Shown here one piece after another: positions 17,357-26,257 of a stretch of 64,000 nucleotides of DNA. The notes under the pieces were generated by a model. The model was not told the origin of the DNA. It made no database searches and saw only the letters and a list, made by a program, of their open reading frames with translations. The stretch is from JBBDMU01 sp040905685 (GTDB lineage: Bacteria > Bacteroidota > Rhodothermia > Balneolales > Natronogracilivirgulaceae), in contig JBBDRB010000074.1 in NCBI GenBank assembly GCA_040905685.1, forward strand, positions 1-64,000. Reading direction: 5' to 3'. The position numbers and the translations under genes were made by a program. Numbering within the stretch: the stretch's first letter is position 1; each line of letters starts with the position of its first letter.

Positions 17357-18411
17357 CAGCTCATCCCCGTTGCCTGCATGCGCAGTTGTCTGTTCTTTTT
17401 CTTTTGGATCTTTTTTTCATTTATGATGATGCATGCGGCGATCCTTTCAGCATATTTTTTATTGGCCCTTGCATTCGGATAATAGGTATGCGGAACATTG
17501 ATATTTTCAGGATCGGTCAAATCTACCGGTATGCCCGCCACACTTATGCCTTCGCGTTTACAATATCGCAGCATATTCGTGGTCATAGCCGAATCATCCA
17601 GTCCCGCTACCAATAATTTGATGCCGTTCTGGTCACAGGTCTTGAGAAATTCTTCCATGACCAGCCGGGTCACAATATGGCTTTTATGATATTTTTCCTG
17701 CATGCTGTTAAATCTCTTTTCCAAATAATGCATCAAAGCCGAATGGTTCATGACCGGAAATGGCTTGTATGCAAGGGAAGTGCTGGCATAATTCAAATTT
17801 CCATCCATGTCAATTTTTCCACAGGGATATTCCACGTCATCGACCGTTTTGTCAGGCTCTATGATTTTCTTCCAGGACCTTAAAAAAATATTACGCTTAT
17901 CATGAAGGCAGCTGTACGAAACGATGACATATTTTGGTTTTTTTTTGGTTTCCAGTGCTTTTCTAAACTGAATGAGAGATTGGAGGGTACTGTATCCGCT
18001 CATGCCGAAATTACAAACCCTGAAATCAGGCAGTTTCATTTGCAAATGCCATGGATAGGTTTCATCGTCGTTTAACGACCATCCATGCGTAAAGGAACAT
18101 CCGTACACCCAGATCTCTTCTTTTGGTATTAAGCTTCCGTTCCGGTTGCTGCAGACAGGCCGGGTTATCCTCAGGGCATCTTCATCGTGGGTAATGCTGA
18201 AGGAATGTGTACCTGAGATCACGACCCTGAACGTGCCGGGGTTATGTTTCAGGCCCAGCACCGGATCCTGGGAAAAAAAATCATTCTCCGGCTCGATTTT
18301 CATATTTTTTACCGGAGAATGCCAGGGCCTGTGCCCCTGGATCTGCAGTAATATTTCCAGAAATACTATGAAAAAGCTGGTTGTCAGCAATCCATATGTC
18401 AAATAGATCAT
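17356..18411 (-). CDS. SGNH/GDSL-like hydrolase, membrane-anchored
   Basis: A 351-residue protein with one N-terminal membrane helix (about 4-24) and a soluble domain, probably periplasmic. Block I of the SGNH fold is seen as YGCSFTHG (candidate nucleophile Ser106), block II/III as NFGMSGYSTLQS, and the C-terminal His block as PHTYYPNARANKKYAE. Such proteins are esterases or acetyltransferase partners that add or remove O-acetyl groups on polysaccharides. It sits between an SDR gene and the GT gene that its stop overlaps by one base. A hexapeptide acyltransferase gene is 1.2 kb away. A direct role in trimming or adding acyl groups on the exported polymer is inferred. Confidence 0.78.
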   Translation of the reverse strand: MIYLTYGLLTTSFFIVFLEILLQIQGHRPWHSPVKNMKIEPENDFFSQDPVLGLKHNPGTFRVVISGTHSFSITHDEDALRITRPVCSNRNGSLIPKEEIWVYGCSFTHGWSLNDDETYPWHLQMKLPDFRVCNFGMSGYSTLQSLIQFRKALETKKKPKYVIVSYSCLHDKRNIFLRSWKKIIEPDKTVDDVEYPCGKIDMDGNLNYASTSLAYKPFPVMNHSALMHYLEKRFNSMQEKYHKSHIVTRLVMEEFLKTCDQNGIKLLVAGLDDSAMTTNMLRYCKREGISVAGIPVDLTDPENINVPHTYYPNARANKKYAERIAACIIINEKKIQKKKNRQLRMQATGMS

Positions 18412-18438
18412 CTGTTGATTGTACTAATGGTCGCGATT

Positions 18439-19644
18439 TTATTTAACCTTCAGCATGTCTTTGGCCAGCAGGTTGGCGGAGTCGGCCCAGAGCCTGGTAA
18501 TCTTCATGCCTGCGTCAAAGTCGTACCGGGGCTTATAACCCAGCAACTTTTTTGCTTTATCGATCCTGAAGTGAGTCCTGGCTTTGAAGAATCGTATCTG
18601 CGAATCCGACATAGAGTGAACCGGTTTTTTCACTTCCCCGTTACCTGCAGGCACTCCGGTAGCATTGGTATCCTCACCAATTTTTCCCCTGATATTGCGC
18701 ATGGCTTTATCAGGCATAATTTTAGCGACAGCCTTTCTAAAACTGCTTATTAAAGAGGTTTCCAGTATTTTTGATCGCAAATCCGCATCTTCCCTTAGTA
18801 GTTTCAGCAGGCTTTTCTTTGACTCAACCCTGTTCGTGTAAGCAATGGCATCGGCTTCGGGAATATGGATGGTTGAGGCAAAGCCCAGCATGTTTTCAAA
18901 GTAGCCATAGAAATCCTGCCAGGAGATCGGATATTCTCCCGAAATGATGATCGACTCGCCATCAGCAACGTCATTTACCGCCGCGAGCAGCATAGCATTG
19001 ACCAGATCATCAATATAGACAGCGTTACAAAAACCATTGCCCCCGTTTATCAGCATAACCAGCCCGTTTTTTAACTGATCCAGTACATTTACACCCCAAA
19101 CCGGTGCATACGGACCGTAAACGGCCGTTGGCTGGAGAATTACCGTGCTCAGATTATTTTTAGGCTGAGCATTTCGGATCAGCTGCTCGGCCTCCAGCTT
19201 ACTGTCCGAATAGAGTCCGCCGGAATGCACATGTGGCGCTGTCTCATCAATTTCCTCATCGCCCGTATGGCCATAGACCATAATGGTGCTTAAATGGACA
19301 AGACGCTTTACCTCCGTCTCCATGCAGGCCGACAGTATATTCTTCGTTCCCTCGATATTGATCCTTTTTCTTTTCTCACGGGTGCCGCTGTTTCCATAGG
19401 CACAGTGGAATACGACATCACATCCCCTGGCGGCCCGGCGGACATCCTCGGGGTTTAATATGTCCCCTTTGACCATATCAATTGGAAACCGTGCGATGCG
19501 GGCGACATTGGAGAAATTCGATACCAGGACACGGACATCGACATCGAATCCTGTTTTTAAGATCTCGATCAGCCGGCCTCCAATAAAGCCGGTTCCTCCG
19601 GTTATCAAAATGCGTTTACCGTTAATTTCATGTGTTAGTTTCAT
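18439..19644 (-). CDS. NAD-dependent epimerase/dehydratase (extended SDR)
   Basis: A 401-residue extended short-chain dehydrogenase acting on a nucleotide sugar. It shows the NAD-binding GGTGFIG (16-22), the Ser block STIMVYG (119-125) and the catalytic YSDSK (Tyr145, Lys149). The C-terminal 120 residues are longer and more basic than in GalE-type enzymes, with an insert of about 60 residues before a final LLGYKPRYDF segment. I chose the ATG at 19644 because an AAAGGAG site precedes it and it overlaps the upstream stop as ATGA. A start at 19671 is possible but less likely. It follows a Gfo/Idh gene, so the two probably act in one sugar pathway. The exact reaction is not clear. Confidence 0.86.
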   Translation of the reverse strand: MKLTHEINGKRILITGGTGFIGGRLIEILKTGFDVDVRVLVSNFSNVARIARFPIDMVKGDILNPEDVRRAARGCDVVFHCAYGNSGTREKRKRINIEGTKNILSACMETEVKRLVHLSTIMVYGHTGDEEIDETAPHVHSGGLYSDSKLEAEQLIRNAQPKNNLSTVILQPTAVYGPYAPVWGVNVLDQLKNGLVMLINGGNGFCNAVYIDDLVNAMLLAAVNDVADGESIIISGEYPISWQDFYGYFENMLGFASTIHIPEADAIAYTNRVESKKSLLKLLREDADLRSKILETSLISSFRKAVAKIMPDKAMRNIRGKIGEDTNATGVPAGNGEVKKPVHSMSDSQIRFFKARTHFRIDKAKKLLGYKPRYDFDAGMKITRLWADSANLLAKDMLKVK

Positions 19645-20651
19645 AAACTCTCCTTTAAGACGGGCATCCATGGTTCGTGCAGTTGCAATTTTGATGCATA
19701 ACAGGTTTCCAGCTTTTCGACCGAGCGGCGACCTTCGGTACCGGGTACGAATGGAGCCTTACGGTTCAGTATGGCCTGGACAAAATCCTCGATTTGCCTG
19801 CTAAATACATCCTTGTTGTTTTTATCCATTTTATTTTTGATAATCTGGCCGCCCAGGAAGGACTGCATATCCTTCATCCTCAGCCTGACAAGGGGGTTCA
19901 CCCCTGAACCAATCTCCAGGCTGCCCCGGTCACCCTGTATGATACAGGTATTCCTGAGGTTGCGGGTCCGGCTTAGTTCAACGGCGCCTTTGGAGCCGTT
20001 CGCCATGACTACCTGTATCTCCGCATTGGCCTCCACACCGCCCATAGCATCATCGTAGTAGGCGGTAACTTCAAATTCACCAAACCACCATAGCATGGTG
20101 TCAAGCAGGTGAATGCCTGCATCCACCATCACGCCGCCGCCGCCGTATTTCCGGAACATGAAATCGGATGCGCTCTGCCAGCGGAAGACCGACCCTTCAC
20201 GAAGATCAACGTTCAAAATACTGCCCAGCATCTGATTCTTCAGCATGATTTTAACGAAAGCTGCCGCTTCATAATACCGCCTTAACAAGCCGACCGATAA
20301 AACAAGCCCGGACCGCTCGGCCTGCTTTATCATGGTATCGCATTCGGCTGTATTGAGGGCCATGGGCTTTTCCACCAGGACATGTATGCCTTCTTTCAGC
20401 AATCCCAGTGCGACCGAACCGTGCAAGTGATGGGGAGTTGCCACAATGGCCGCATCTACCCTGCCCAATATGTTTCTGTAATCATCTTCCACTACCGGTA
20501 CATTATGGGCCGTTGCAAGAGCCCTGGCCTGGGGCAGATACGGGTCTACCAATGCAACGACTTCCAGGTGCTCTGACGAGGCGGCAGCCGGAAGGTGAAA
20601 TATCTCGGTAACTTTGCCGCAACCGATTATTGCGAGTCTAATTTTCTTCAT
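19641..20651 (-). CDS. Gfo/Idh/MocA family oxidoreductase
   Basis: A 336-residue NAD(P)-dependent oxidoreductase. The N-terminal Rossmann domain starts IIGCGKVTEIFHLPAA (8-23), ATPHHLHG follows at about 71-78, and the family's EKP motif (VLVEKPMALN, Lys95) holds the catalytic Lys. The C-terminal alpha/beta domain has VMVDAGIHLLDTMLWWFG, which supplies the second catalytic His region. Relatives oxidise or reduce sugar C3 or similar positions in nucleotide sugars (for example WlbA/WbpB) or free sugars. It lies 48 bases after the SAF oxidoreductase gene and overlaps the SDR gene by 4 bases, so it is part of the nucleotide-sugar block. The substrate is not predictable. Confidence 0.9.
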   Translation of the reverse strand: MKKIRLAIIGCGKVTEIFHLPAAASSEHLEVVALVDPYLPQARALATAHNVPVVEDDYRNILGRVDAAIVATPHHLHGSVALGLLKEGIHVLVEKPMALNTAECDTMIKQAERSGLVLSVGLLRRYYEAAAFVKIMLKNQMLGSILNVDLREGSVFRWQSASDFMFRKYGGGGVMVDAGIHLLDTMLWWFGEFEVTAYYDDAMGGVEANAEIQVVMANGSKGAVELSRTRNLRNTCIIQGDRGSLEIGSGVNPLVRLRMKDMQSFLGGQIIKNKMDKNNKDVFSRQIEDFVQAILNRKAPFVPGTEGRRSVEKLETCYASKLQLHEPWMPVLKESL

Positions 20652-20699
20652 GCTCCTGATCTGGCTGATAAATGTAAAATAACGCAGGCTCCGGCCTGA

Positions 20700-21998
20700 C
20701 TAAATAGATAGCTTTTCCCTGGGAAAAGTTTCCTTCTGTTCGAGATAAAGCCGGTCACAGAGCCGGCCTGAAGGAAATGACACGTCTTTGAAGGTCAGGC
20801 TTTCGTCTTTTTTTATATCTCTTGTAACCCGGCAGCCTTCCGATAAACCCATGGGAAGAAAATTTTCATCCTCCACGACAGCGTTGTTTTCCAGCATACC
20901 ATAACAGGTAAAACCGCCGATCCCGTCGAGCTGTTCACCGGCTCTCAGATCCCGCTTTGCCGTGGTGATGACCTGGCAGACCGGCTCCCCGGTTGCTTCG
21001 GTCGTTGCATCGCCAAACAGTACGGCCCTGGCCGCCGTGATCGCCACCTCAAGATGAGGCAGATGGTAGGGCACATAGAACAGGTAGAGCGGACCATCAC
21101 CCATTTTAAAGTAATTCATGTATTGCTGCTGAACGGGGTGCTCGTTGTACCCCAGTATGAACACGCCCGGACCGGGCTCGGCTCCCAGGATATAGTCGAC
21201 GAGTCCGCCATTTAACATCTTTTCCATTGGAAACAAATGCAAGGATTCTTTAACATGACGGCATTCCGGACCGTACATACCCCGTGTGCCGGCACTGAAA
21301 CCAGTTGCATTAGCCACCACGGCCATTTCCATTGACAGCTTTGTTCCGTCTGCAAACGAGGTCACCATCCGGGGCTTCTGCCGGTACTGTTCTGCAAACG
21401 ATTTCTGGGTCTCGGGATTCCGGTACGGATCCTGCAGTCCTTTTATATTACCGGCAAGGACAGGTTTATATCCTATCATTTCAACGAACCGGTATAAGTT
21501 CATCAATACCCCCGGCTGATCACCGTCTGCATTGGTCAATATGACGCCCTGCCGGCCGGCATAAACGTTCAGCAGGGGACCAATGGTGGCATCGAGTTCG
21601 GCGTTCATCAATACCACATGCTTTTTGTTGTTAATGGCCTCTACGGTAATTTGGGCGCCAAATTCAATCTCACCGGTTGCCTCTATGAGCACATCGATCT
21701 GTTGCGAATGACAAATATGATACGGATCATCGGTGATGGCATAGCCTCCGCTACTTACAACTTCATCCAGTTGACCGGAACTTAGCGCTTTCTGATAAGA
21801 GGAAACTCCAGCCTGCCGGTAGGCAAATTCAGCCTGGGAGAGGGTCCTGTTAAACAGGGCGGCTACTTTCATTCCCGGTATGGCAGTTTCAATGGTTAGC
21901 ACGGTACCGCGCCCCATATAGCCGGCACCGATAATTCCGACCTTTACCGGGTTATTTTGTTCTTCCCGTTTCTTCAATGCTTTGTCTACGAGTATCAT
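20700..21998 (-). CDS. NAD(P)-dependent oxidoreductase with C-terminal SAF domain
   Basis: A 432-residue protein with a homoserine-dehydrogenase-like Rossmann domain (VGIIGAGYMGRG at about 19-30) and a middle domain with LIEATGEIEFG, VVLMNAEL and ILTNADGDQPG. The C-terminal part, from about 330 on, has RDLRAGEQLDGIGG and RVTRDIKKDESLTF, characteristic of SAF domains. This family is often found beside sugar-nucleotide genes, and its biochemical role is poorly known. Here its ATG overlaps the rfbC stop by 4 bases in a run rfbF, UXS-like SDR, ugd, rfbC, SAF, Gfo/Idh. I infer a redox or C-C bond step on a keto-sugar or sugar acid. Annotation as homoserine dehydrogenase would be wrong from context. 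Confidence 0.82.
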   Translation of the reverse strand: MILVDKALKKREEQNNPVKVGIIGAGYMGRGTVLTIETAIPGMKVAALFNRTLSQAEFAYRQAGVSSYQKALSSGQLDEVVSSGGYAITDDPYHICHSQQIDVLIEATGEIEFGAQITVEAINNKKHVVLMNAELDATIGPLLNVYAGRQGVILTNADGDQPGVLMNLYRFVEMIGYKPVLAGNIKGLQDPYRNPETQKSFAEQYRQKPRMVTSFADGTKLSMEMAVVANATGFSAGTRGMYGPECRHVKESLHLFPMEKMLNGGLVDYILGAEPGPGVFILGYNEHPVQQQYMNYFKMGDGPLYLFYVPYHLPHLEVAITAARAVLFGDATTEATGEPVCQVITTAKRDLRAGEQLDGIGGFTCYGMLENNAVVEDENFLPMGLSEGCRVTRDIKKDESLTFKDVSFPSGRLCDRLYLEQKETFPREKLSI

Positions 21999-22528
21999 AT
22001 TGTATATTCAGGCCAGTTTTTATCTTTTTCGGATATAATCAGATTTTCAGAATCCCTCCATTGAATATTAAATGCCGGATCATCCCATGGTATGCCGCGT
22101 TCAGATCCGGGAGCGTAACAGGCCGAGACCATGTAAAATATTTCGGCATCGTCAGTCAGCGTCTGATAGCCATGTGCGCATCCTTCCGGTACCAGCAGCA
22201 TGGCATAGTTGCCGGCCGTCAACTCGACGCCCGTCCATTGCCCGTACGTGGCCGAGTCAGGCCGCAGATCAGCAATGACGTCAAATACGGCGCCTTTCAG
22301 GCACCGGATGAGCTTTTGCTCGGCATCGGGTTCGACCTGATAATGCAGTCCCCTCAGGGTATTTTTATGCTTGCTATAGCCTATGTTGGCCTGCACCATA
22401 TTAAAAATAATTCCGTGTTCCCTGAATTCCCGTTCACAATAACCCCGGCCAAAGAAACCCCGGTCATCCGACTTTTTATCGATTGTTATCTCCCAGGCAT
22501 CCGGTATGTCCGTTTCCCTGAATATCAT
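21995..22528 (-). CDS. rfbC: dTDP-4-dehydrorhamnose 3,5-epimerase-like cupin
   Basis: A 177-residue RmlC-type cupin. The signature is clear: DDRGFFGR near residue 22, the catalytic His62 in TLRGLHYQ, Lys72 in EQKLIRC, the central VFDVIADLR, and ERGIPWDDPAFNIQW at the end. These enzymes epimerise C3 and/or C5 of a 4-keto-6-deoxy sugar nucleotide. No rfbA or rfbB of the dTDP-rhamnose pathway is in the window. The partners are rfbF (CDP-glucose) and ugd, so the substrate may be a CDP- or UDP-linked keto sugar rather than dTDP. It overlaps both neighbours by 4 bases. Confidence 0.88.
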   Translation of the reverse strand: MIFRETDIPDAWEITIDKKSDDRGFFGRGYCEREFREHGIIFNMVQANIGYSKHKNTLRGLHYQVEPDAEQKLIRCLKGAVFDVIADLRPDSATYGQWTGVELTAGNYAMLLVPEGCAHGYQTLTDDAEIFYMVSACYAPGSERGIPWDDPAFNIQWRDSENLIISEKDKNWPEYTI

Positions 22529-23868
22529 ACACCCAGCCCTATGCCTTCGTAATGGTCAAACAGCGATTTGGCCAGCATTCTTCTCCCGTCGATAAATACC
22601 GGCTGAGGGTTTGCCGAGAGCATTAACTCAGGAACACGGTTGAACTCATTCCAGCCGGTTAATAATATGACAGCCTGTACGCCTGCTATGGTTTCCGGTA
22701 TATCCTGAAAATAGCTGATCTGATGGTTCCCGAAGAGCTTTTCGGCTTCATGCCGGGCTACGGGATCATAAGCCTGAATCCAGGCCCCCTCTTTGAGCAG
22801 GTGATTTACAATGGGAATGGCCGGGGATTCCCGCATATCGTCCGTGTCCGGCTTAAAGGCCAAACCTAAAATGGCCACACGCAGTCCTTTCAAACGGGCA
22901 AAATGTTTTCCAAGTAAATGAAGCACGGCCTTCGGCTGTTCTTCATTAATGCGGATCACCGAATCAAGCAACCTCATGGGGCTCCCTGCGCTTTTACCAT
23001 GGGCCGCCAGTGCCTTCACATCTTTTGGAAAACAACTTCCCCCAAAGCCGCAACCGGCCGCCAGATAGGAAATAAAACCGGGGGTTACTCTTTCCCCGCT
23101 GTCAAGCAGGGGACTAAAACGCTTGTCTTTATGTACCCCCGCCATTACATCCACTACATCAATATCACCGAGCATGGCACACAGATTTCCAATCTCGTTT
23201 GAAAAGGAGATCAGGGTAGCCAGAAGCGAATTGGCCGTGTACTTGATCATTTCGGCCGTTTTATTATTGGTCCGGATAAATTCGGCCCCTTCAAAAACAC
23301 GATAAACCCGGTTCATAAGCTCAAGGGTCCGCTCGTCACCGGACCCAAGCACGATCCTGTCAGGGGCCAGGAAATCCTTAACGGCATCCCCTTCCCGTAA
23401 AAATTCCGGGTTCATCCCGATGCCGAAATCAACCCCGGCTTTTTTTCCCGAAGCCTTTTCCAACTCACTCCGTACCAGGCCGTCGGTTGTTCCCGGCACC
23501 ACGGTGCTTTTTACAATTACTGCATGAAAATCATCTTTATCCCGGAGGGCATTGCCAATTTCCCGGGCAGCCTGTCTGATGCCCGACAGATCTATGGCAT
23601 TGCCCAGGAAGGGAGTGCCGACACAAATTAATGAGATTTCGGTGTTGTTTACCGCTGCCGGCAAATCAGTGCCGGCAAAAAAGGTTTTATTCAAATGAGC
23701 GGACAGCAAATCGCTTAAGCTGCGCTCGTGAATGGGCAGTATGGCGTTATTGATCGTATTGATTTTCTCTGTGTCGGTATCGACGCACATAACGGTATGC
23801 CCCTTTTCGGCAAGACAAAGTCCCGAGACCATGCCAACGTATCCTGTTCCGATTATTGAAATCTTCAT
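22525..23868 (-). CDS. ugd: Nucleotide-sugar dehydrogenase (UDP-glucose 6-dehydrogenase-like)
   Basis: A 447-residue enzyme oxidising C6 of a nucleotide sugar to a carboxylate in two NAD-dependent steps. Three domains are present: an N-terminal Rossmann (IIGTGYVGMVSGL, 5-17), a central helical domain with NPEFLREG, and a C-terminal domain. The active-site loop is GFGGSCFPKD, with nucleophile Cys279. The substrate is most often UDP-glucose, giving UDP-glucuronate, but close relatives use UDP-GlcNAc or UDP-ManNAc. The UXS-like SDR directly upstream fits use of UDP-glucuronate. It overlaps that gene by one base and rfbC by four. A product with a carboxylate would also suit the amide-forming enzymes at 8-13 kb. 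Confidence 0.92.
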   Translation of the reverse strand: MKISIIGTGYVGMVSGLCLAEKGHTVMCVDTDTEKINTINNAILPIHERSLSDLLSAHLNKTFFAGTDLPAAVNNTEISLICVGTPFLGNAIDLSGIRQAAREIGNALRDKDDFHAVIVKSTVVPGTTDGLVRSELEKASGKKAGVDFGIGMNPEFLREGDAVKDFLAPDRIVLGSGDERTLELMNRVYRVFEGAEFIRTNNKTAEMIKYTANSLLATLISFSNEIGNLCAMLGDIDVVDVMAGVHKDKRFSPLLDSGERVTPGFISYLAAGCGFGGSCFPKDVKALAAHGKSAGSPMRLLDSVIRINEEQPKAVLHLLGKHFARLKGLRVAILGLAFKPDTDDMRESPAIPIVNHLLKEGAWIQAYDPVARHEAEKLFGNHQISYFQDIPETIAGVQAVILLTGWNEFNRVPELMLSANPQPVFIDGRRMLAKSLFDHYEGIGLGV

Positions 23869-24980
23869 TATGCTTCTATGGCCTCCTGATTTCCTTTATA
23901 CCAGAGAAATGATCGAATTAACCCCTCTTCCAGTCCGATCGACGGATCGTAGCCGATCTCCTTTCGCGCTTTTGCGATCATCGGGCATCTCCGGGACGGA
24001 TTATCCACGAGGTAGTCGCTATCCGTGCTTTGCTCACGGATAACCCGACCGTTATAGGCAGACTGCCGGCTACCAACCCTGACAATGGTTTCGGCCAGCT
24101 CCCTCATGGTAATCTCCGGATCTTCGACCCCGATGTTGTAGGCTTCCCCCGGCCGGCCATGGGCAAGGATCTTAAAATACCCGATAACCGCATCGGCTAT
24201 ATAACAAAAGGTGCGCGAGGGATTGCCGTCGGAATACATGATGATATTGTTGCCCTCCAACACATCACGCATGAAGTCGGGTATGACCCTGCGGTCTGTG
24301 ATCTTCAACCCCGGACCATAATTATTAAATGGCCTGGCTATCGTTACCGGAAGACCATATTGCCTGGCAAATGTCACGCACAGGGTTTCACCATATCTTT
24401 TTGATTCATCGTAACAGGCCCTCGGACCAATACTGGACACGTTACCCCTGTAGGTTTCCGGAGTGGGGATATGATCTTTGTCCGGATCACCATAAATTTC
24501 GCTTGTCGAAAAAAACAGAAATCCATCCACCGGACGTGCTTTTTCCTTCTGCCTCCGGGCATAGTCCAGCAGATGCCTTAGTCCGTTGACATTAGCGTCC
24601 ATCGTCTCCAGGGGATATTTCCTGTAATATAGGGGAGACGCTATGGATGCGGCACAGATGATATACTGGTAATCTGCCATATGTGCAGGAAGCGGCCGGG
24701 TGACATCGTGCTCCTGCAATATTACATGATCGTCGTTCCGTACCGAATCCAGCCAGTCCGGAACGCCTCGTATATAATTGTCATAGACGGTAATGCGGAT
24801 GGCATCGTGATCGGGTACATATTCATTATGGTTCAGTAAAGACCGGACCAGATAATATCCGAGGAATCCCGCGCCGCCGGTTATCAGCACATGCTTTCCA
24901 GCCATCTTCCCGAATTCACTGTTCAGGGACCTGACGATGTATCCCAGATCCTTTTTAACTACCTCTTCGGCCGTATTCAT
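23868..24980 (-). CDS. SDR similar to UDP-glucuronate decarboxylase (UXS)
   Basis: A 370-residue extended SDR with NAD-binding GGAGFLG (35-41), STSEIYG (158-164), and GPRACYDESKRYGE with catalytic Tyr190 and Lys194. The GPRxCYDExKR block is a hallmark of UDP-xylose synthases, and CAASIASPLYYRKYP also resembles that group. RPFNNYGPGLK and SRTFCYIAD are common to the wider family. With the adjacent ugd it could make UDP-xylose or the 4-keto-pentose. Coupling with rfbF leaves a CDP-glucose 4,6-dehydratase role open. About 28 residues precede the Rossmann fold, longer than usual for bacterial UXS. Confidence 0.85.
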   Translation of the reverse strand: MNTAEEVVKKDLGYIVRSLNSEFGKMAGKHVLITGGAGFLGYYLVRSLLNHNEYVPDHDAIRITVYDNYIRGVPDWLDSVRNDDHVILQEHDVTRPLPAHMADYQYIICAASIASPLYYRKYPLETMDANVNGLRHLLDYARRQKEKARPVDGFLFFSTSEIYGDPDKDHIPTPETYRGNVSSIGPRACYDESKRYGETLCVTFARQYGLPVTIARPFNNYGPGLKITDRRVIPDFMRDVLEGNNIIMYSDGNPSRTFCYIADAVIGYFKILAHGRPGEAYNIGVEDPEITMRELAETIVRVGSRQSAYNGRVIREQSTDSDYLVDNPSRRCPMIAKARKEIGYDPSIGLEEGLIRSFLWYKGNQEAIEA

Positions 24981-24994
24981 TATGATAATTTTTG

Positions 24995-25777
24995 TTATTT
25001 ATAATTCCATACTTTCCAGGGTGCATTGCCATCTTCCCATAGCTTTTCGATATAATTTTTATCTCTCAGCGTATCCATTGGCTGCCAAAACCCCTTATGC
25101 TTAAAAGCAGAAAGCCGTCCCTGCCGAGCCATATTCTCCAGAGGTTCCTTTTCCCAGACCGTTGCATCACCTTCAATGTAATCCAGAGCCTCCGGCTCGA
25201 CGACAAAAAAGCCGCCGTTTATCCATGCACCGTCGCCATGCGGCTTTTCCTTGAAACTGGATATGGTGTATTCATCATGACCCAGCCTGAAGGCCCCGAA
25301 ACGGCCGGGCGGCTGTACGGCCGTGAGCGTGGCCAGCCCTTTCTGCTGCTTATGAAAAGCTATAAGATCTCCGATATTCACATTGGTAACCCCGTCCCCA
25401 TAGGTCAGGCAGAAGGTGTCGTGTTTTAAATATTCTTTAACACGCTTGATACGACCGCCTGTCATCGTTGAACCCCCTGTGTCAATTAAGGTCACCTTCC
25501 AGGGTTCCACGCCGTTATAAAGAACGTCCATCTTATTGTCTTTCATATTGAAAGTAACGTCAGACATATGTAAAAAATAATTTGCAAAATATTCTTTAAT
25601 CATATATCCCTTATATCCACAGCATATTATAAATTCATTAATATTATAGGCACTGTATATTTTCATTATATGCCATAGTATTGGTTTATTTCCTACTTCT
25701 ACCATAGGCTTAGGGCGCACGCTGCTTTCCTCGCTAATCCGGGTTCCAAATCCCCCCGCTAATATTACCGCTTTCAT
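24995..25777 (-). CDS. rfbF: Glucose-1-phosphate cytidylyltransferase
   Basis: A 260-residue nucleotidyltransferase, the normal length for RfbF. It makes CDP-glucose from CTP and glucose 1-phosphate, the first step of CDP-linked dideoxy and branched sugars. The N-terminal nucleotide loop is AVILAGGFGTRISEES followed by RPKPMVEVG. IICCGYKGYMIKEYF, the Asp in TYGDGVTNV and GFWQPMDTLRDK are as in characterised RfbF enzymes. It is the first gene of the second minus-strand run, with an AT-rich leader without a ribosome site, so the 480-base upstream gap probably holds its promoter. A dedicated rfbG (CDP-glucose 4,6-dehydratase) is not recognised in the window. Confidence 0.94.
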   Translation of the reverse strand: MKAVILAGGFGTRISEESSVRPKPMVEVGNKPILWHIMKIYSAYNINEFIICCGYKGYMIKEYFANYFLHMSDVTFNMKDNKMDVLYNGVEPWKVTLIDTGGSTMTGGRIKRVKEYLKHDTFCLTYGDGVTNVNIGDLIAFHKQQKGLATLTAVQPPGRFGAFRLGHDEYTISSFKEKPHGDGAWINGGFFVVEPEALDYIEGDATVWEKEPLENMARQGRLSAFKHKGFWQPMDTLRDKNYIEKLWEDGNAPWKVWNYK

Positions 25778-26257
25778 ATATTCTGTAGGTTTACTCTCTT
25801 AGAATACATCTATGGGATATAATACTTTATCATAAAATAGTCGTGTTATACTCTATCTATATATATTATATTCCCATTGAAACATAAATTATTGCCTGTC
25901 ATTTGATTAGAAGGACTGTAATTATATATTCCTAACTATATACAGTAATTACAAATACTTACGTCATCCTTCGCTCTCTCGCTTTCCTTTATTCTCTCTC
26001 TGCTGAACGTGCATGCTATACCAGCCATCAAGTTAGCATCATTTCATAATTTCTTTCGTCATCTCATCCTAATTATACAATAATATACTTATTATACTAA
26101 ATTATAATCCTATAATTTTACAACCCACTGATGGATAATAAGATGGTTATTACCCTTACATAATAATTAAGGATTTATAATAAAATTGTTGATTTAACAT
26201 GTTATTTCTCTTTACTATTAGGGCATCTTAATAAACGTTAATTCCAATGAACAGTAA
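25778..26257. promoter_or_regulatory. AT-rich divergent intergenic region
   Basis: These 480 bases separate rfbF (minus) from the secreted lyase-like gene (plus), so both must be started from here. The DNA is strongly AT-rich apart from a more mixed stretch near 25965-26020. No credible ORF, tRNA or repeat array was seen. A TAATTA-centred inverted repeat lies at 25917-25953. Exact promoter boxes could not be assigned with confidence. Confidence 0.5.
25917..25953. repeat. Inverted repeat TGTAATTA...TAATTACA
   Basis: The arms TGTAATTA (25917-25924) and TAATTACA (25946-25953) are perfect inverted copies, flanked inwards by TATA on both sides, with a 21-base centre. Its place between two divergent genes fits a binding site for a dimeric regulator. 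The base composition is so AT-rich that chance occurrence is quite possible. Confidence 0.3.

Noticed and set aside
20700..21998. Homoserine dehydrogenase of amino-acid synthesis
   Set aside because: The Rossmann part is similar, but the SAF-type C-terminus and the nucleotide-sugar neighbours argue against it.
25917..25953. Inverted repeat read as an intrinsic terminator
   Set aside because: The stem is only 8 A/T-rich pairs with a 21-base centre and no U-run, and it lies upstream of both flanking genes, where a terminator is not expected.
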